Positions 33,501-44,854 of a stretch of 64,000 bases of DNA are shown here, in pieces. The position numbers and the translations under genes were made by a program. Source of the stretch: Ceratotherium simum simum (taxonomy: Eukaryota; Chordata; Mammalia; Perissodactyla; Rhinocerotidae); assembly GCF_000283155.1 (NCBI RefSeq), contig NW_004454193.1:4913650-4977649 (forward strand), written 5' to 3'. The notes under the pieces were generated by a model. It was not told where the DNA came from. It worked only from the letters and a program-made list of their open reading frames with translations, and searched no databases. Every line of letters starts with the position of its first letter. Position 1 is the stretch's first letter.

Positions 33501-33597
33501 TAATTATACAGTGGATTGCTCATTTTTTAGTTATGCTGCTGATTATATACCCTCTTATTCAAGCAACAGTTAGGATTTGAATCTCTTATATTTTACC

Positions 33598-34272
33598 TTC
33601 TTGAATTAAAATTTTCTGGAAACAATATTGATTTAAATTCAAATCCCCTTTGACCTGGCTATTCTATGTACATTAATTTATTCTACTTTATATACTGGCA
33701 CATGTGCACAAAGACATATGTACAAGAATGTTCATTGTGGCATTGTTTGTAATGGCAAAACATAAGGAGCAATTCCAATGTCCGTCAGTAGGGGACATGT
33801 TAAAAAATATGTTAAAAAAACGAAGGAAGATGTAGCTGGTCAACTACTTTAGCACCATTAAGAAGGGACAGTTCTGTATGTACCAACATGAAACAATCTT
33901 CAAGGTATTTAAATTAAAAAAGCAAGGTGCAGAATACTTGTGTTACCATTTGTGTAAAATGCTTGCATAAAGATAGAGTATCTCTGGAAAGATTCAATAG
34001 TAGTTACCTCTTTAGGAGGGAGAGTTTGGCTGGGTCACATCATAGAAAGACAGCTTTTTGTAGGGTTAGACTTTTTTTTAATACACGTTTCTTTTTTCAT
34101 AGAAGCATTATTCATAATAGCCAAAAAGTGGAAACAACACAAATGTCCATCAATTGATGAATGGACGAACAAAATGTGGTATATTCATATATGAATGCAA
34201 GTGGAATAGCCGGGTCAAAGGGGATTTGAATATAAATCAGTTTCATTTTTAGGAATTTTAATTCAAGAGGGT
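33598..34272. repeat. L1 fragments bounded by a ~68-bp inverted repeat
   Basis: Arm 33598-33665 and the reverse complement of 34202-34272 align over about 68 bp with roughly ten differences; both contain 'attcaaatcccctttgacc' and 'cttgaattaaaatt'. Between them lie a sense L1M 3' segment (33670-34075: 'gttcattgtggcattgtttg', 'tcaatagtagttacctcttt') and a second L1M scrap (34095-34190: 'gcattattcataatagccaa'). Confidence 0.8.
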
Positions 34273-35660
34273 AATTAGTGTTCAAATATTATCTTAAAAT
34301 TTTTTTAAACTTGCTTTCTATACTAGAGCTCAGCAACCAATCTTGCATCTCTTTGTGCATAGCCCTTTTCAGTCCATGTGGAAGAATTTGCCTTAAGACT
34401 CATCCTCCCCCAACCCACCCCCCAACCACTAATGATGGAGCAATTATGTGGTTCCACAGTAATTTTAACACCGTCTTCTAACCCAGCTGTGTGGTAGCAG
34501 TATATCTGCAGGGCAGGAATGTGGCTTCCAAGGGACAATATCAGATTGCCCACAATTATTTTAATGTCTCCTGTGAAATGATAAATGAAGTTTATAGTTA
34601 GAGTAAAAGTAAACCCATTTCCCCCAAGGTATAAAGAGTTTGCAAGTACAATTCACATAGTCAGATGTGACTTTTTTTTTTTTAAAGAATCCTTCATTGA
34701 GGGCTTTTTTTTTTAAATCCAGGGATAGGCTTTCAATGTGGGCATTTATTTTGTCAAGCATGATAAGGATGAATAAAGTATGAATATGTTATAAGATTTA
34801 TGGCTGCTCCTGTAGGAACTTAACACTTTTTCATTGTTGGTATAACTGAAAAAATTCTTCCAAGTTTTGCATCTACATGCATGCTTTCTAACACTAACTT
34901 TATGTAACTTACAAAATATTTGCTGTTTCTTTTCCTGATCCTAGGAGGTCCCATAATTTGGCTGTAACTCCTGCTTTTTATGATTTGGCGCCACTTTGGT
35001 TTGTGTCTTTCCTAATTGTTATAAATCCTCCGGCCTGCCCCCACATTTACTTGGTAGGACTGCCATCTTGAGAGGTGAGCAGCTTCTGTTCACCGTGCTT
35101 GACACAGTGCCCACCACATCATTTAGATGTCTCTTTGAAAAAGAGCTCGTTGGGCAAGATCTCACCATTTCCTCAGCTGGGAAGTTGGGACTGTGGAAGT
35201 GGCTGCCCTCCTCCCTGCATCCGAAGCTTTCTGCTATCACAGGAGGCTGGGGTTTCCATGCTGTCTTGCCAACTGCAGGAGGTCTGGCTGCTGTGTTTTC
35301 ATTTAAAAGATATTCCACTTCATGTTCCCGCTGCTTGCTACCTACTGACCCACAGCCAGAGGCTGCTCCTGCTGTCGTTTCTCCATTTGCGTGACAGGGC
35401 TCCTTGCTTTCTGCAATTGATGTCTTTGTTTAATTTTTGTATCTTATGTGCACTGTTAGTGAACTGGGTTTGGAAGTGTCCCTGACTTAAACCCTGCTGT
35501 GAATCCTCTTAGAACTTCTCTTTCAGGTAGGTCCTATTTATGAATTTTATAAGTTTAGATAGATTGTTATTATTACTATTACTATTAAGTGATGTTACTT
35601 AATATGGGTTTATACAAACCCATCCATTTGTACTGTTATATCTGTGAGGAACCACATGAC
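34273..35660. other. unassigned sequence
   Basis: No confident repeat. Overlapping frames of 132 and 136 codons at 34996-35485 occur on the same strand in different phases, with a 99-codon frame opposite. This indicates a stop-poor GC-richer patch, not a gene. Confidence 0.4.
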
Positions 35661-35661
35661 A

Positions 35662-35911
35662 TTTTTTCTTTTTTTTTTGGTGAGCAACATCGGCCCTGAG
35701 CTAACACCCAATGTCAACCCTCCTCTTTTTTTCTGAGGAAGACTGGCCCTGGGCTAACATCCATGCCCATCTTCCTCTATTTTACGAGACGCCACCACAG
35801 CATGGCTTGACAAGCGGTGCATTGGTGCACGCCCGGGATCCGAAGCCGCGAATCCTGGGCTGCTGAAGCAGAGCGCGCGCGCTTAACCACTGTGCCACCG
35901 GGCCAGTCCCC
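35662..35911 (-). mobile_element. ERE2-type SINE, antisense
   Basis: Poly-T, 'ggccctgagctaacacccaa', a second module 'ctgaggaagactggccctgg', 'acgccaccacagcatggctt' and the tRNA-like head ending 'caccgggccagtcccc'. The inverted B-box is 'gggatccgaagcc'. I could not fix the target-site duplication. Confidence 0.95.
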
Positions 35912-35944
35912 CGTGAGGCTTTTTTGAGTCAAACTTCCTCATGG

Positions 35945-36065
35945 TACAGCTGAGGCATGGTGAAGCCCACAGAGTTTCTTGGCGTCTTCCAGATTACACA
36001 GCTGCTTAATTACAGAGCTGAATCTGCAATTTACAATTCCAGGTCCAGAGCTTTTTCCATAAACC
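35945..36065 (-). repeat. MIR SINE, antisense
   Basis: 'tacagctgaggcatggtgaa', 'gattacacagctgcttaatt' and 'acaattccaggtccagagct' give the MIR 5' half in antisense. The ERE SINE sits immediately upstream. Confidence 0.75.
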
Positions 36066-36575
36066 AAACTGATCTATAAGTTCAAAAATAGCTTGAATTT
36101 AGGGAGGAGTCTAGAAATTAATGGTGAATTAGGACAAACACCACTCCATTAAAATACCTCAACAATGAAATACTTGGGAACAAAATAATGTTTCAGTATT
36201 TAAAACTTTACCTTCACTATAAACAAAGAACGTAACCAATCTTGTAAAATATTTGTAATAGACTTTAAATAGTCTTCCAGGTACTCCTACACCTTACTGA
36301 TAGTATGACAATGTTGCTAATAGCGATTCTTCCTTTTGATATTATTGTTAGATCATACTGAAGAGGAACTTGTGCTAGAACAACTGTACAGACACCGTTT
36401 CAGATGGCTGTAGGCAAGCCAGAAGCCACATCTTTCCTAGGTAAAAGGGCTGACCTGTTACTGTCGCTAGTCGGTGTGTACAACATGTGTTAGGAGAAGT
36501 AATTATTTTTAGCCGACTGACTATGACCAAGATTAATAGCTCTTGAAAGGGCTATAATGAAAGGCTGCCCCAACT
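36066..36575. other. unassigned sequence
   Basis: No repeat or exon recognised. A short TAAT/GATTAA-rich segment at about 36500-36560 borders the next block. Confidence 0.4.
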
Positions 36576-37037
36576 GGCTTCTACATTATTCTTTATTTAT
36601 CCTGCTCTCATCCCTGTCACCTTTGGGCATCAGCCAAATGTCATTTATGTGAGATTTGCCCCTTGAATGTGAAAGGCCTCTCTTTCTTAATGATGGGAGG
36701 TGGCTGGGCTGCAGGCTCAGGAGCTTGCACAGTTGACACGACTCAGAGGAGAGCCCCTCTAGGTCTGCACAGTCACAGGAACAGTACACTCACTCCTGCG
36801 GGAGAAAGAATAGGAGAGTACTCAGCTGTCTAGTCCGGATCGTGGAGGCAAACTTGAGAGATTCCAGAGAGTAGTTCAAGGGCTCCATCTTCAAGTCCAC
36901 ATATTTCATTGGCTCTTCTGTTTGGAGCATTTGCAAGTTTCTTATTCTGAAGAGGATTTTTTGGCTGAAATCATCAACAATTTCTAGTTTCATAAAACTT
37001 GGAAATCTTCTGATAGAAGATTTAATTACATTTAATT
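36576..37037 (-). other. possible transcribed block or terminal exon (speculative)
   Basis: On the minus strand, an 84-codon open stretch (about 37037-36790) ends in a strong acceptor-like tract, 'attctttctcccgcag', with the AG at about 36796. A second open frame of 67 codons follows, and a canonical AATAAA at 36597-36592. No repeat is recognised and no protein family is recalled. It could be a long non-coding RNA terminal exon, a conserved non-coding element or chance. No donor site or protein homology supports a coding call. Confidence 0.25.
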
Positions 37038-37104
37038 AATTTATTTAATTAATTAAATACTACAAGTTAGTTCCCAAATCCCTTCTTGCCTCCTCCTGTC
37101 ATGG

Positions 37105-37480
37105 ACATTTTGTGGCAATTAGCTGCCCAGAATACAGACTGCATTTCCCAGCCTCCCCTGCAGCGGGTGTGGCCACATGACTAAGTAAGAGGCTGTATCC
37201 TATGGTAGTTTCCGGATGTTTCCTTAAGAGCATGCTGGTGTGTGCCCTTTGCCCTTTTCTTCTTAGGCCCTTCCTTTCATCCTGCTGCCTGGGGAACACA
37301 AGTACTGCATCTGGATCTTGGGGGTGAGGGCCAGTCCTGAGGGTAGCAGAGTGGTGAGCTGGAAGGGGCTTGAATCTCTGAGGACAACACGAGAAGCACC
37401 GTATCAGCCTGGTTAAGCCACTGTCATTTTGGATTTGCTGTCAGTTGCAGCCAAACCTAATCCTAGATAATACACGGTTT
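37105..37480 (+). repeat. old LTR-like interspersed repeat, second copy
   Basis: 'atacagactgcatttcccag', 'gtgtggccacatgactaagt', 'aagccactgtcattttggat' and 'gcagccaaacctaatcctag' share layout with 31560-31925. The family is not named. Confidence 0.65.
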
Positions 37481-38670
37481 CTACACATTGCAGAAGAGGA
37501 AAATAATTCCCAAGCTCTTAGATTTCCTCCTCTTATCCTAAATATTAATGTCAAAATTGAAACAGATTCCTCGCTCTTCCTTCTTTCAACTCCTGCAAAT
37601 TAAAACAACCTACAAAAAAGATAATGCATTAATTTATTTAAGGACTAGAGACATGAGAGACATAGTAGTATGAAAGATAGATTAGCGAGAAGGCTGGAAC
37701 AGAAAATAACGCGTTTAGGAAAATGATAACCAGGTCTGGTCTTAATGGCCTTCTGTAAGAGTTAGGTCAGGGAGCCCTCACCAACTTGCAGTGTTAGTGG
37801 CAGCAACAGCTCCTTTTCTTAGATTGTTAGAGGACCTTGGGGATCAGCTTCATCTGCTTTCTTCAGGACTTGGGGAGCTTTTTAAAATTTCAGGTTTCCA
37901 ATGTCAAGTCTATTCAGTGTTTCCAGTTCCCTCACGTGACACCGCTGTTGATATTTTGCCCGACTCAGTTTTAGGCCATAATATTTGCATGTGGCCATCC
38001 TTCCTCTGTTATTATCTATATTAGATAATATGTACTATGTTAGCTCTAGTGAGTTGCAAATTGTTATTAACACAACACCTTTAAAAGAGATGCTGAGATG
38101 TGTAATTATTTTTCATGATTTTTTAAACTTTCGAAAGAGAAAAAGCAGCTATTTGGTTCACTGTTCTCATTAGCATTTGTAAAGTGAACCGAGAGAGAGG
38201 TTTTCTGTGCAGTGTTTTTCCTTGCTGTTTCTTGCCTTTTAATTTGAAGAATAGCAGGATCTTGTCTTTTGTTCGCACAAGTAAAAGTCCATTCAGCTGG
38301 AAAACAGAACAGTGTGCTCTTTGTGTACTCAGAGCATTTGAATGCTTTTGGTCACACACTAGTTGCTGTTTAACTACAATAAAATTGTGACCAAAGGAGA
38401 TAAACATTTAAAGGATAAATGACAGGGCTGTTAATCCAAAAGCAAGTTTTGTAGCATTGTTGTTTTTAGCTAATAGGTACATAGCCAGGAGTCACAGAGC
38501 CGTCCTTTAAGTGTGAAACTGAGTAAAATCTGTTTCCAACCAGTAAAAAAGAAATGATGTCACGGGACAGTTTTAATGGCTGATGGTTTTGTGTTTTAAA
38601 AAGTCGTTTGAACACATCTAAACTGTCTTTTGGAAACTTCAAGGAGTTTCCCTGATGTGTTTGCTAAGCC
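37481..38670. other. repeat-free block, candidate conserved element in its second half
   Basis: No repeat is recognised. The 38150-38660 part has moderate complexity and dense AT-rich motif words (ATTTGAATGC, 'gacagggctgttaatcc', 'gaaatgatgtcacgggac' with a TGATGTCA CRE-like site). Coding frames up to 94 codons have no support. Confidence 0.4.
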
Positions 38671-38679
38671 ATGTCATTC

Positions 38680-38724
38680 ATATATATACATATATATATA
38701 TTTGAGTGTATATATATGTATATA
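38680..38724. repeat. AT palindromic simple repeat
   Basis: (TA)n with two self-complementary halves around 'tttgag', able to form a hairpin or cruciform. Confidence 0.9.
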
Positions 38725-38894
38725 AAATAATACCAAGTATATTATCTAAGAAAAGAGCCTTTAGGGCTTTTATAATGCATGAATTCAGAACTTGATCCAT
38801 TTTTACCCTTATAAAGCATTATGATTTGTCTGCTCTTTGGTGGAGGAAAAGCATTTTTGAGAATTTCCTTTCCCTGTAGGAATGCAAGGGACAA

Positions 38895-38965
38895 GTCTCT
38901 GTTCCTTTCTTTCTCCTCTGTCTCCCATCCCTTTCTCTCTCTTTCTCTCCCCCCTACCCCTTTCA
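38895..38965 (+). repeat. pyrimidine-rich tract
   Basis: About 70 bp of CT-rich sequence ('ctttctctctctttctctcc') with no other feature. Confidence 0.8.
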
Positions 38966-38969
38966 TTTT

Positions 38970-40225
38970 ATGGAGCTGAAATCTGGGTCTTTGGCGTATG
39001 ATCTTTTGAGAAGAGCTGGTTCTGGTTGTGGTGAGGGCATCAGATGTTGGAGTGCTGTTTATTTTCTGAGATATGAAATGTACATTGTTTAACTTGTCTG
39101 TTGTTGCTGAATGCTGGGGTATATTTTGCCTTATCTTACTGTCCCATTACATTATTAGAGCCTTTTTCCAGGATACCAAAAAATAAAATAACCCAGAGTG
39201 TATTTTACAGCTGTATTTTCCTTTTAATTTCGGATTAAAAGGTCACATCTCATAGCAGGAATCTTAAACTTTGTCTACCTAGAGGGGCAGATAGGGGTAA
39301 GATGATGAATGAAAGCTGCAGCTCCGTCTGAGTGTAGGAGAGACAGCAGAGACTGGTGGGGCCAGTGGTGAAATAAGAAGCATATATACTACCTAAAGGG
39401 GCCAGCTGTAACTTAGCTTCAGTGTGTGAATGTGGGCCCAGTGTTTGCAGATACTCTGATTTTTTGAAAGAAGCTGAAGATGTGGATTTTTATTTGAAAA
39501 CTCTTTATTTTAAAGAGCTTTCTGCGAGCTGAAATTTAAAACCCATACCAAGGAAGTTAACAAGCCCAAAGAAAAATATGTAGGTTGACATTTGGGGACC
39601 TCTAAAGAAAAGGGCAGGTTTTCGTCATATCACCCTCCAGTGATCCCCACCAGTTGACAGTCACTGTTTCTGCACATACAGCTTCCAGTCCTATTTGTAT
39701 TGCCTCGCTTGAAATTATGAACCGATAGGCAAGGATCATCAAACATTGATGAGTGCTTCCAACAAGAATGACAGAGTACAAAGCAAACGAACAGAAGGAG
39801 AGGAACACAGAGAAATAGGACAGTGTGGAGAGCAGAAGACAGCCTTAAAACTTCAAAACAAACAAATTATAATTAATATTCTTAGAGAGATGAGGAAAGA
39901 CATTATGTACGGGAAACAGGAATGAGATGTTAATTAAAAGGAACATTTATATTGTTAATTTTTAGTTGTGATAATGTAATTATATGTTTTTAAAAAGGTT
40001 GTCCTTATGTATTAGAGATACGTACCAAGGAATTGCAATTGAAATGTTATGATGTCTGAGGTTTGCTTTGAAGTAAGTCAGAAAAAAAGGTAGGATGGGG
40101 GAATAAATGAGATAAGATTGGCAAAATGTTGATAATTGTTGAAGCTGTATAATGAGTACATGAAGGCTTATCCAGTCTCCCTACTTGTGTGTGTTTGCAA
40201 TTTTCTATTCTATGGTATTAAAAAA
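38970..40225. other. unassigned sequence
   Basis: No confident repeat. The part from about 39840 is A-rich and may be the decayed start of the following L1 piece. Confidence 0.35.
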
Positions 40226-40227
40226 AA

Positions 40228-40870
40228 GAGAACATTTAGAGAGCAAGAAAGAGCTCTCAGAAATTAAAAATATGATAGCAGAAGTAAAAATTTCAATACA
40301 ATTAGAAAATAAAGTAAAACTCAGAAAGTAGAACAAAAAGACCAAGGAATGGAAAATAAGAGAGGAAAGATATGAAATTTAGAGGGTCAATCCAAGTGAT
40401 CCAATATCTAACTCTAGGAGTTGTAGAATAAGAACCAAAATATCAGAAGAGAAGAAATTATCAAAAAATAATACAAGGTAATTTCCTTGATCTAAAAGAT
40501 GTGAGTTTCCTTCCTTTCTTCCTTCCTCCCTCCCTCCCTCCCTTCCTTCTTCCGTTCCTGAGGAAGATTTGCCTGGAGCTAACATCTGTGCCAGTCTTCT
40601 TCTATTTTGTATGTGGGTTGCCGCCACAGCATGGCTGCTAACAAGTGGTGTAGGTCCACGCCTGGGAACTGACCCTGGGCCGCCAAAGTGGAGCATGCCG
40701 AATTTAACCTCTAGGCCATGGGGCTGGCCCCCAGACATGAGTTTTGAAATCAGAAGGGCCCACTGAGTGCCCAGCACAAGGGATGAAAATGACCCCTTGG
40801 AGGCACTTCATCATGAAATTAGAGAACCCAGAGAAAAAGAGGAGGTCCTAAGAGCTGACTTGCAGCTCTC
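40228..40870 (+). repeat. L1/HAL1 ORF1-region fragment, sense, interrupted by ERE
   Basis: 'ctctcagaaattaaaaatat', 'gaagaaattatcaaaaaata', 'atacaaggtaatttccttga' and, after the SINE, 'agggcccactgagtgcccag' and 'catgaaattagagaacccag' follow the end of L1 or HAL1 ORF1. Frames carry stops. Confidence 0.8.
40509..40732 (-). mobile_element. ERE2-type SINE, antisense, with (TTCC)n tail
   Basis: A tail expanded into a (TTCC)n tract, then 'gaggaagatttgcctggagc', 'ttgtatgtgggttgccgcca', 'cacagcatggctgctaacaa' and a head ending 'ggccatggggctggccccc'. The degenerate target-site copies AGATGTGAGTTT (40497-40508) and AGACATGAGTTT (40733-40744) are themselves L1 sequence. Confidence 0.95.
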
Positions 40871-41535
40871 ATGTCAGCCCCAGCTGTGCTGGGGCCTTCA
40901 GGGTCCAGGCCTCCCTAGGCCAGTTGCTTCAGACGGTTGAACCTGACTTTTGCTTCATCAGGGCTGTGCTGGTTGCCTGGCTGTTGGGATTGCGAGAATG
41001 GATGTGGGGTTTAACCTCTATTTGTAGACTTCTAACCAGGCTTCCTGTTTCCAGCTGCATTTCCACCTTCAGAGGTACCTGGTTCCTGTGATTCCTGAGC
41101 CTCTGTGGAGATGGTGGCATGAATCAGCTCACCTCTTACTGTTCTTCCTCTCTTCTTTCTCAACCCCTGCCCTGCCAGTAGGCTTCAACTTTTTCTGTTC
41201 TGTTCTATTAGTGAACACTCCCTCTTTATCTTCCAAAATGTAAGGGTGACATCTTTCACCTGCTGTTACCTTCTCCCTCAATCTCTTTGTCCTTGAAGAT
41301 TTGTGGGGCTTTTTTGTTTTGCTTTTTTGTTTTTTTGCTTGTTTTATTTTTAATTTCTTTACAGGCATTTCAGTGAGGTTTTGGAAGGGAGCTAAGTGCA
41401 TGTTTTGTATCTGCCATGTTTAAATGGAAGTTAATTTGTTGTGTTAATCATTAATTTGGTTATCAGAATTTCTTTTCCTAAGGTTTATTTGGAAATCAAA
41501 TTAAGAAAAAATTTAATATGCAGAAAATAGTTTCT
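40871..41535. other. unassigned sequence
   Basis: No confident repeat. A T-rich run with repeated TTTTTTG words lies at about 41305-41350. The Lys-rich 90-codon minus frame over it is low complexity. Confidence 0.4.
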
Positions 41536-41539
41536 TCCT

Positions 41540-41800
41540 TAACACCTTCCTTGATTACTGTCACTCAAATTGGCTTGTCTCTACCTTATCTGAAATACTG
41601 TGGCCCTTGAAGACTCCTGCTCAATTTAGCAATGAATTCTATACTGTTTTGGGCCTTACTCTGAGCACTTAATATGTGCCTTGTCACCCATCTGGATTTT
41701 GTAGCTTGTGAACATAGGGTGATGTCTTAGTTGCTCATGTATTTCCTGTGGCTCCTGATGGGTCTGAGTTCAATAAACACTTGCTGATCAAAGTATACTA
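41540..41800 (+). repeat. LINE2-type 3' region
   Basis: 'accttccttgattactgtca', 'tactctgagcacttaatatg', 'gtagcttgtgaacatagggt' and 'gagttcaataaacacttgct' give a degenerate LINE2 or L3-like 3' region. Confidence 0.65.
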
Positions 41801-42949
41801 CTCAAATTTTGATTACTTTGCTTTTATATGTGTTAGATGTGATTCTATTTCAGGTCCTCTCAGCCTATTACTCAGATATGAGTAGGAAGGAGTGAGTGTG
41901 ATGAGGAGACTTTGAGAGTAATGTTAGGTTAAAAATGTCATTGGGTTTGCAGCTTCAAAAGTATTTTATTGAAATTGCTAATTTTCAGTTGTATTTAGAA
42001 AGAGGAGAAATGGAGACCTGACTAGTCATTATGCTGAGGAAGTGGAAATCTGGGACTTGAGTTTTCAGACTTCTGTAGATAGCCTGTTTCACAGTGTGTT
42101 TGCTTAATGACTGTTACCTGTAACCAGGTATTTTTGTGTTTATTTTCTGCTCTTGCTTCTTAGCGTAGGATAGCTTCAACTAGTCAGAGGAAGTCTCTCT
42201 AGTATAAGTAACAATGCTGTCATTTTCTCTAAAGTCACCTTTTTTATTAAAGAAACTCTTTAATAGTTCCACATATTCTGTAGTTATGCATTTCTGTGAG
42301 TGCTTACCAACCCAGCACAGTGTTTAATAAATTATTGAACTTGGAAGAACCTTTGAGAAGCAAGGGCGTGAAAAAATGCTATCCTCCAGAGTATCTAACA
42401 GACAGAAATAGAGGCTTGATCAGACAATATAAGCACCGAGTGAATGATGGTAATACCATGAAATATTTACACCCGAAGAGCGTGCTGGGGTGGGGAGGAG
42501 AGTGTGTGGGTTTTTATCGTTTTGGGTTGAACCTGATGCCATACATCTCACCACCCTGTGATCTTAAAAGCAAAACAGAAAGACAAAACAGAGAGGAAGA
42601 AAGGAAGAAAGGAAAAGGAAGATAAAGAAGGGACAGAAGAATATTGACCTGGTGATATTTTGTTGTTTGCAGTAGCTTTTCACAAAAGCAAGGTGCCTTT
42701 TGCAGACAGTAACCTTACTAAGAGCCAAGTTTTAATCAGTCCTTAAAAGAGACTAAAAAGTAATGGTTTCTTGCTGCTACAAGTTTAAAGTTTTAATTTA
42801 ATCAATATCTCATTATTTAACATGCCCCCAAAAGTCCTTATTTTATGAACTGTAAGAATAGAGACTTGAATAGCAAACAACTGAATAGCCTAATATGTTC
42901 TTGCTTTCAAATAAAATATACGATTTATTTTTTCGTGCACTGCTATTTT
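41801..42949. other. unassigned sequence
   Basis: No confident repeat. A 109-codon plus-strand frame (42296-42625) ends in a Lys/Arg/Glu-rich run from a purine-rich tract and has no family match. Confidence 0.4.
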
Positions 42950-42964
42950 AAATTGGCTTGTGGT

Positions 42965-43260
42965 TGGGCCAGCCCCGTGGCTTAGCGATTGAGTGCACGC
43001 ACTCCACTACTGGCGGCCTGGGTTCAGATCCCAGGCGTGCACCGACGCACCACTTCTCCGGCCATGCTGAGGCCGCGTCCCACATACAGCAACTAGAAGG
43101 ATGTGCAACTATGACATACAACTATCGACTGGGGCTTTGGGGAAAAAGAGGAGGAGGATTGGCAATAGATGTTAGCTCAGAGCCGGTCTTCCTCAGCAAA
43201 AAGAGGAGGATTAGCATGGATGTTAGCTCAGGGCTGATCTTTCTCACACACACACAAAAA
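42965..43260 (+). mobile_element. ERE1-type SINE
   Basis: Head 'gggccagccccgtggcttag', B-box 'gggttcagatcccagg', 'cccacatacagcaactag', two 'gaggattggca/agca..gatgttagctcag' modules, and a (CA)n plus A tail. Perfect 15-bp target-site duplication AAATTGGCTTGTGGT (42950-42964 and 43261-43275). Confidence 0.97.
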
Positions 43261-43275
43261 AAATTGGCTTGTGGT

Positions 43276-44150
43276 AAGTTTATTTAATAATGATCCATAG
43301 TGAAAATTAATATAGTGGAAGACTCTAGATTATTTAGGAAAGGTTTGGAAGAAATGTATCTGAGCTGATATATTTAGAGAATTCCTCATATCTTCCTAAT
43401 GGAAAAGGGCTAAAATGAACATGCCAGACCAATTTGTTTTGCCCCTCTGCCTGGTGTTTCGTATGCAGATTTTTCTTTTAGTGATAACCCTTTTTAGATT
43501 TCATGGTATTATCTAGGATTATTGAAAATATTATTGTTGATGATGAATAAAGGTTGACAAGAAATAGTTTGATTTATTAAATTTAATTTCTCTCATGATT
43601 TACATAAAAAAACCCACAGATTGTATTTGGGAGGTATCTTAATATAATGTTTTTGCTTTTGCTTTTTAGTGGTAGTGGAAAGAATGGAATCATGTATTAA
43701 TAGGGCAGCTCAGATTGACCACAGACATCGGCCTTTCAGGGGGTCATCTGGCTTTGTGGGCTTTGGTGTCTGTCACGAGCTCCCTGGATATTTGATATGC
43801 ATTATGCCAAACTAGGTTATTTGTCCCCGTGATCACATTGACCCAAATTGACAGGTTTCTGTCACTTGTAAAGTCAAGGTAGTAATGTTGGAAGGGAAAC
43901 TTGGGTGAGACTCTGCTTTGCAACTGTAATAGTTTGTAGATTATAAGTAAGGGAACTTTTAAATGAGTTTACTATTTGTGATGCAGGAACCCACTGCATA
44001 CAAAGAAGTTCGTAGTCTAAGGACCCAATATCAGTGATATGTGATATGGATCTGTTTGTGAAAGGATGTGTTAATCCCCAAATGGAAACAGTAGAAGTAA
44101 GATTACATTGGTATGTTTATTATTTTTGTTGCTGAAATGATGACTCGGAA
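43276..44150. other. unassigned sequence with a candidate conserved element
   Basis: No repeat recognised. The 43700-43870 part ('gcagctcagattgaccacag', 'gatatttgatatgcattatg', 'gatcacattgacccaaattg') is of higher complexity and may be conserved. Confidence 0.4.
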
Positions 44151-44154
44151 GGAA

Positions 44155-44360
44155 TTGGGATTTTGGAGTTTGAATGATGTGGATTTAAATTCTGCCTCTA
44201 CTGCTTACTTGTTTGACTTCTGACAAGTCACAGGCCTAAGACTTAGTTTCCTCATCTCAAAAAGTGGGGCTGATGATAATTTACTTCTCCATAAAGAAGC
44301 TTCTCAGCATTCGGCACAGTGCCCAGCAAGTGGGAGATAGTTGGTAAATATTAGCTCCTT
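44155..44360 (+). repeat. MIR SINE
   Basis: 'tgatgtggatttaaattctg', 'acttctgacaagtcacaggc', 'cttagtttcctcatctcaaa', 'cggcacagtgcccagcaagt' and a TTAGCTCCTTT end. Confidence 0.88.
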
Positions 44361-44854
44361 TCCCCTTCCTTTTCAGTTTGATCAAAAAGCCTTTATCTAG
44401 GAAGTGAGACCTTTAGAAGTTCTTGATTGATGAAGGGATGGAGGCAGTGAACCAGAAGGGCACTCGAGGCCTGTGGACAACCACGTGAGATTGGTGAGGA
44501 GGTGTGTGTGTGTGTTGTGGACAGATAGGGAAAGGAAGGATTGAATTCACTGATTTGTAGAGGCAAACGTGACATTGGTGATTTGAGACATCATCGGAAC
44601 TTCCACTGTCATTATTTACTGCCCAAAATTAGAGTAGAGAGCATATGCAAAGTTGAGAATTTATTTCTTCCTGCCATCTACTTGAAGATCTCACTGTTTT
44701 TAAATGCAAAATGTTAGAAATGTTTGATCCCATATAGGACAAATCAAAGGTTTATCTGTTCTTAAATTCTGTCTCTGACCATAATACTTTGAGAACACAT
44801 TGCTGATATTTTTAGCATGGTTGGTATCAATAACAGATTTCCAAGTACTACCCA

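Noticed and set aside
34996..35485. Two same-strand overlapping frames (132 and 136 codons) plus a 99-codon antisense frame
   Set aside because: Several phases are open at once, which reflects base composition and not coding.
42296..42625. 109-codon plus-strand frame with Lys/Glu/Arg-rich end
   Set aside because: The charged end comes from a purine tract and there is no gene context.
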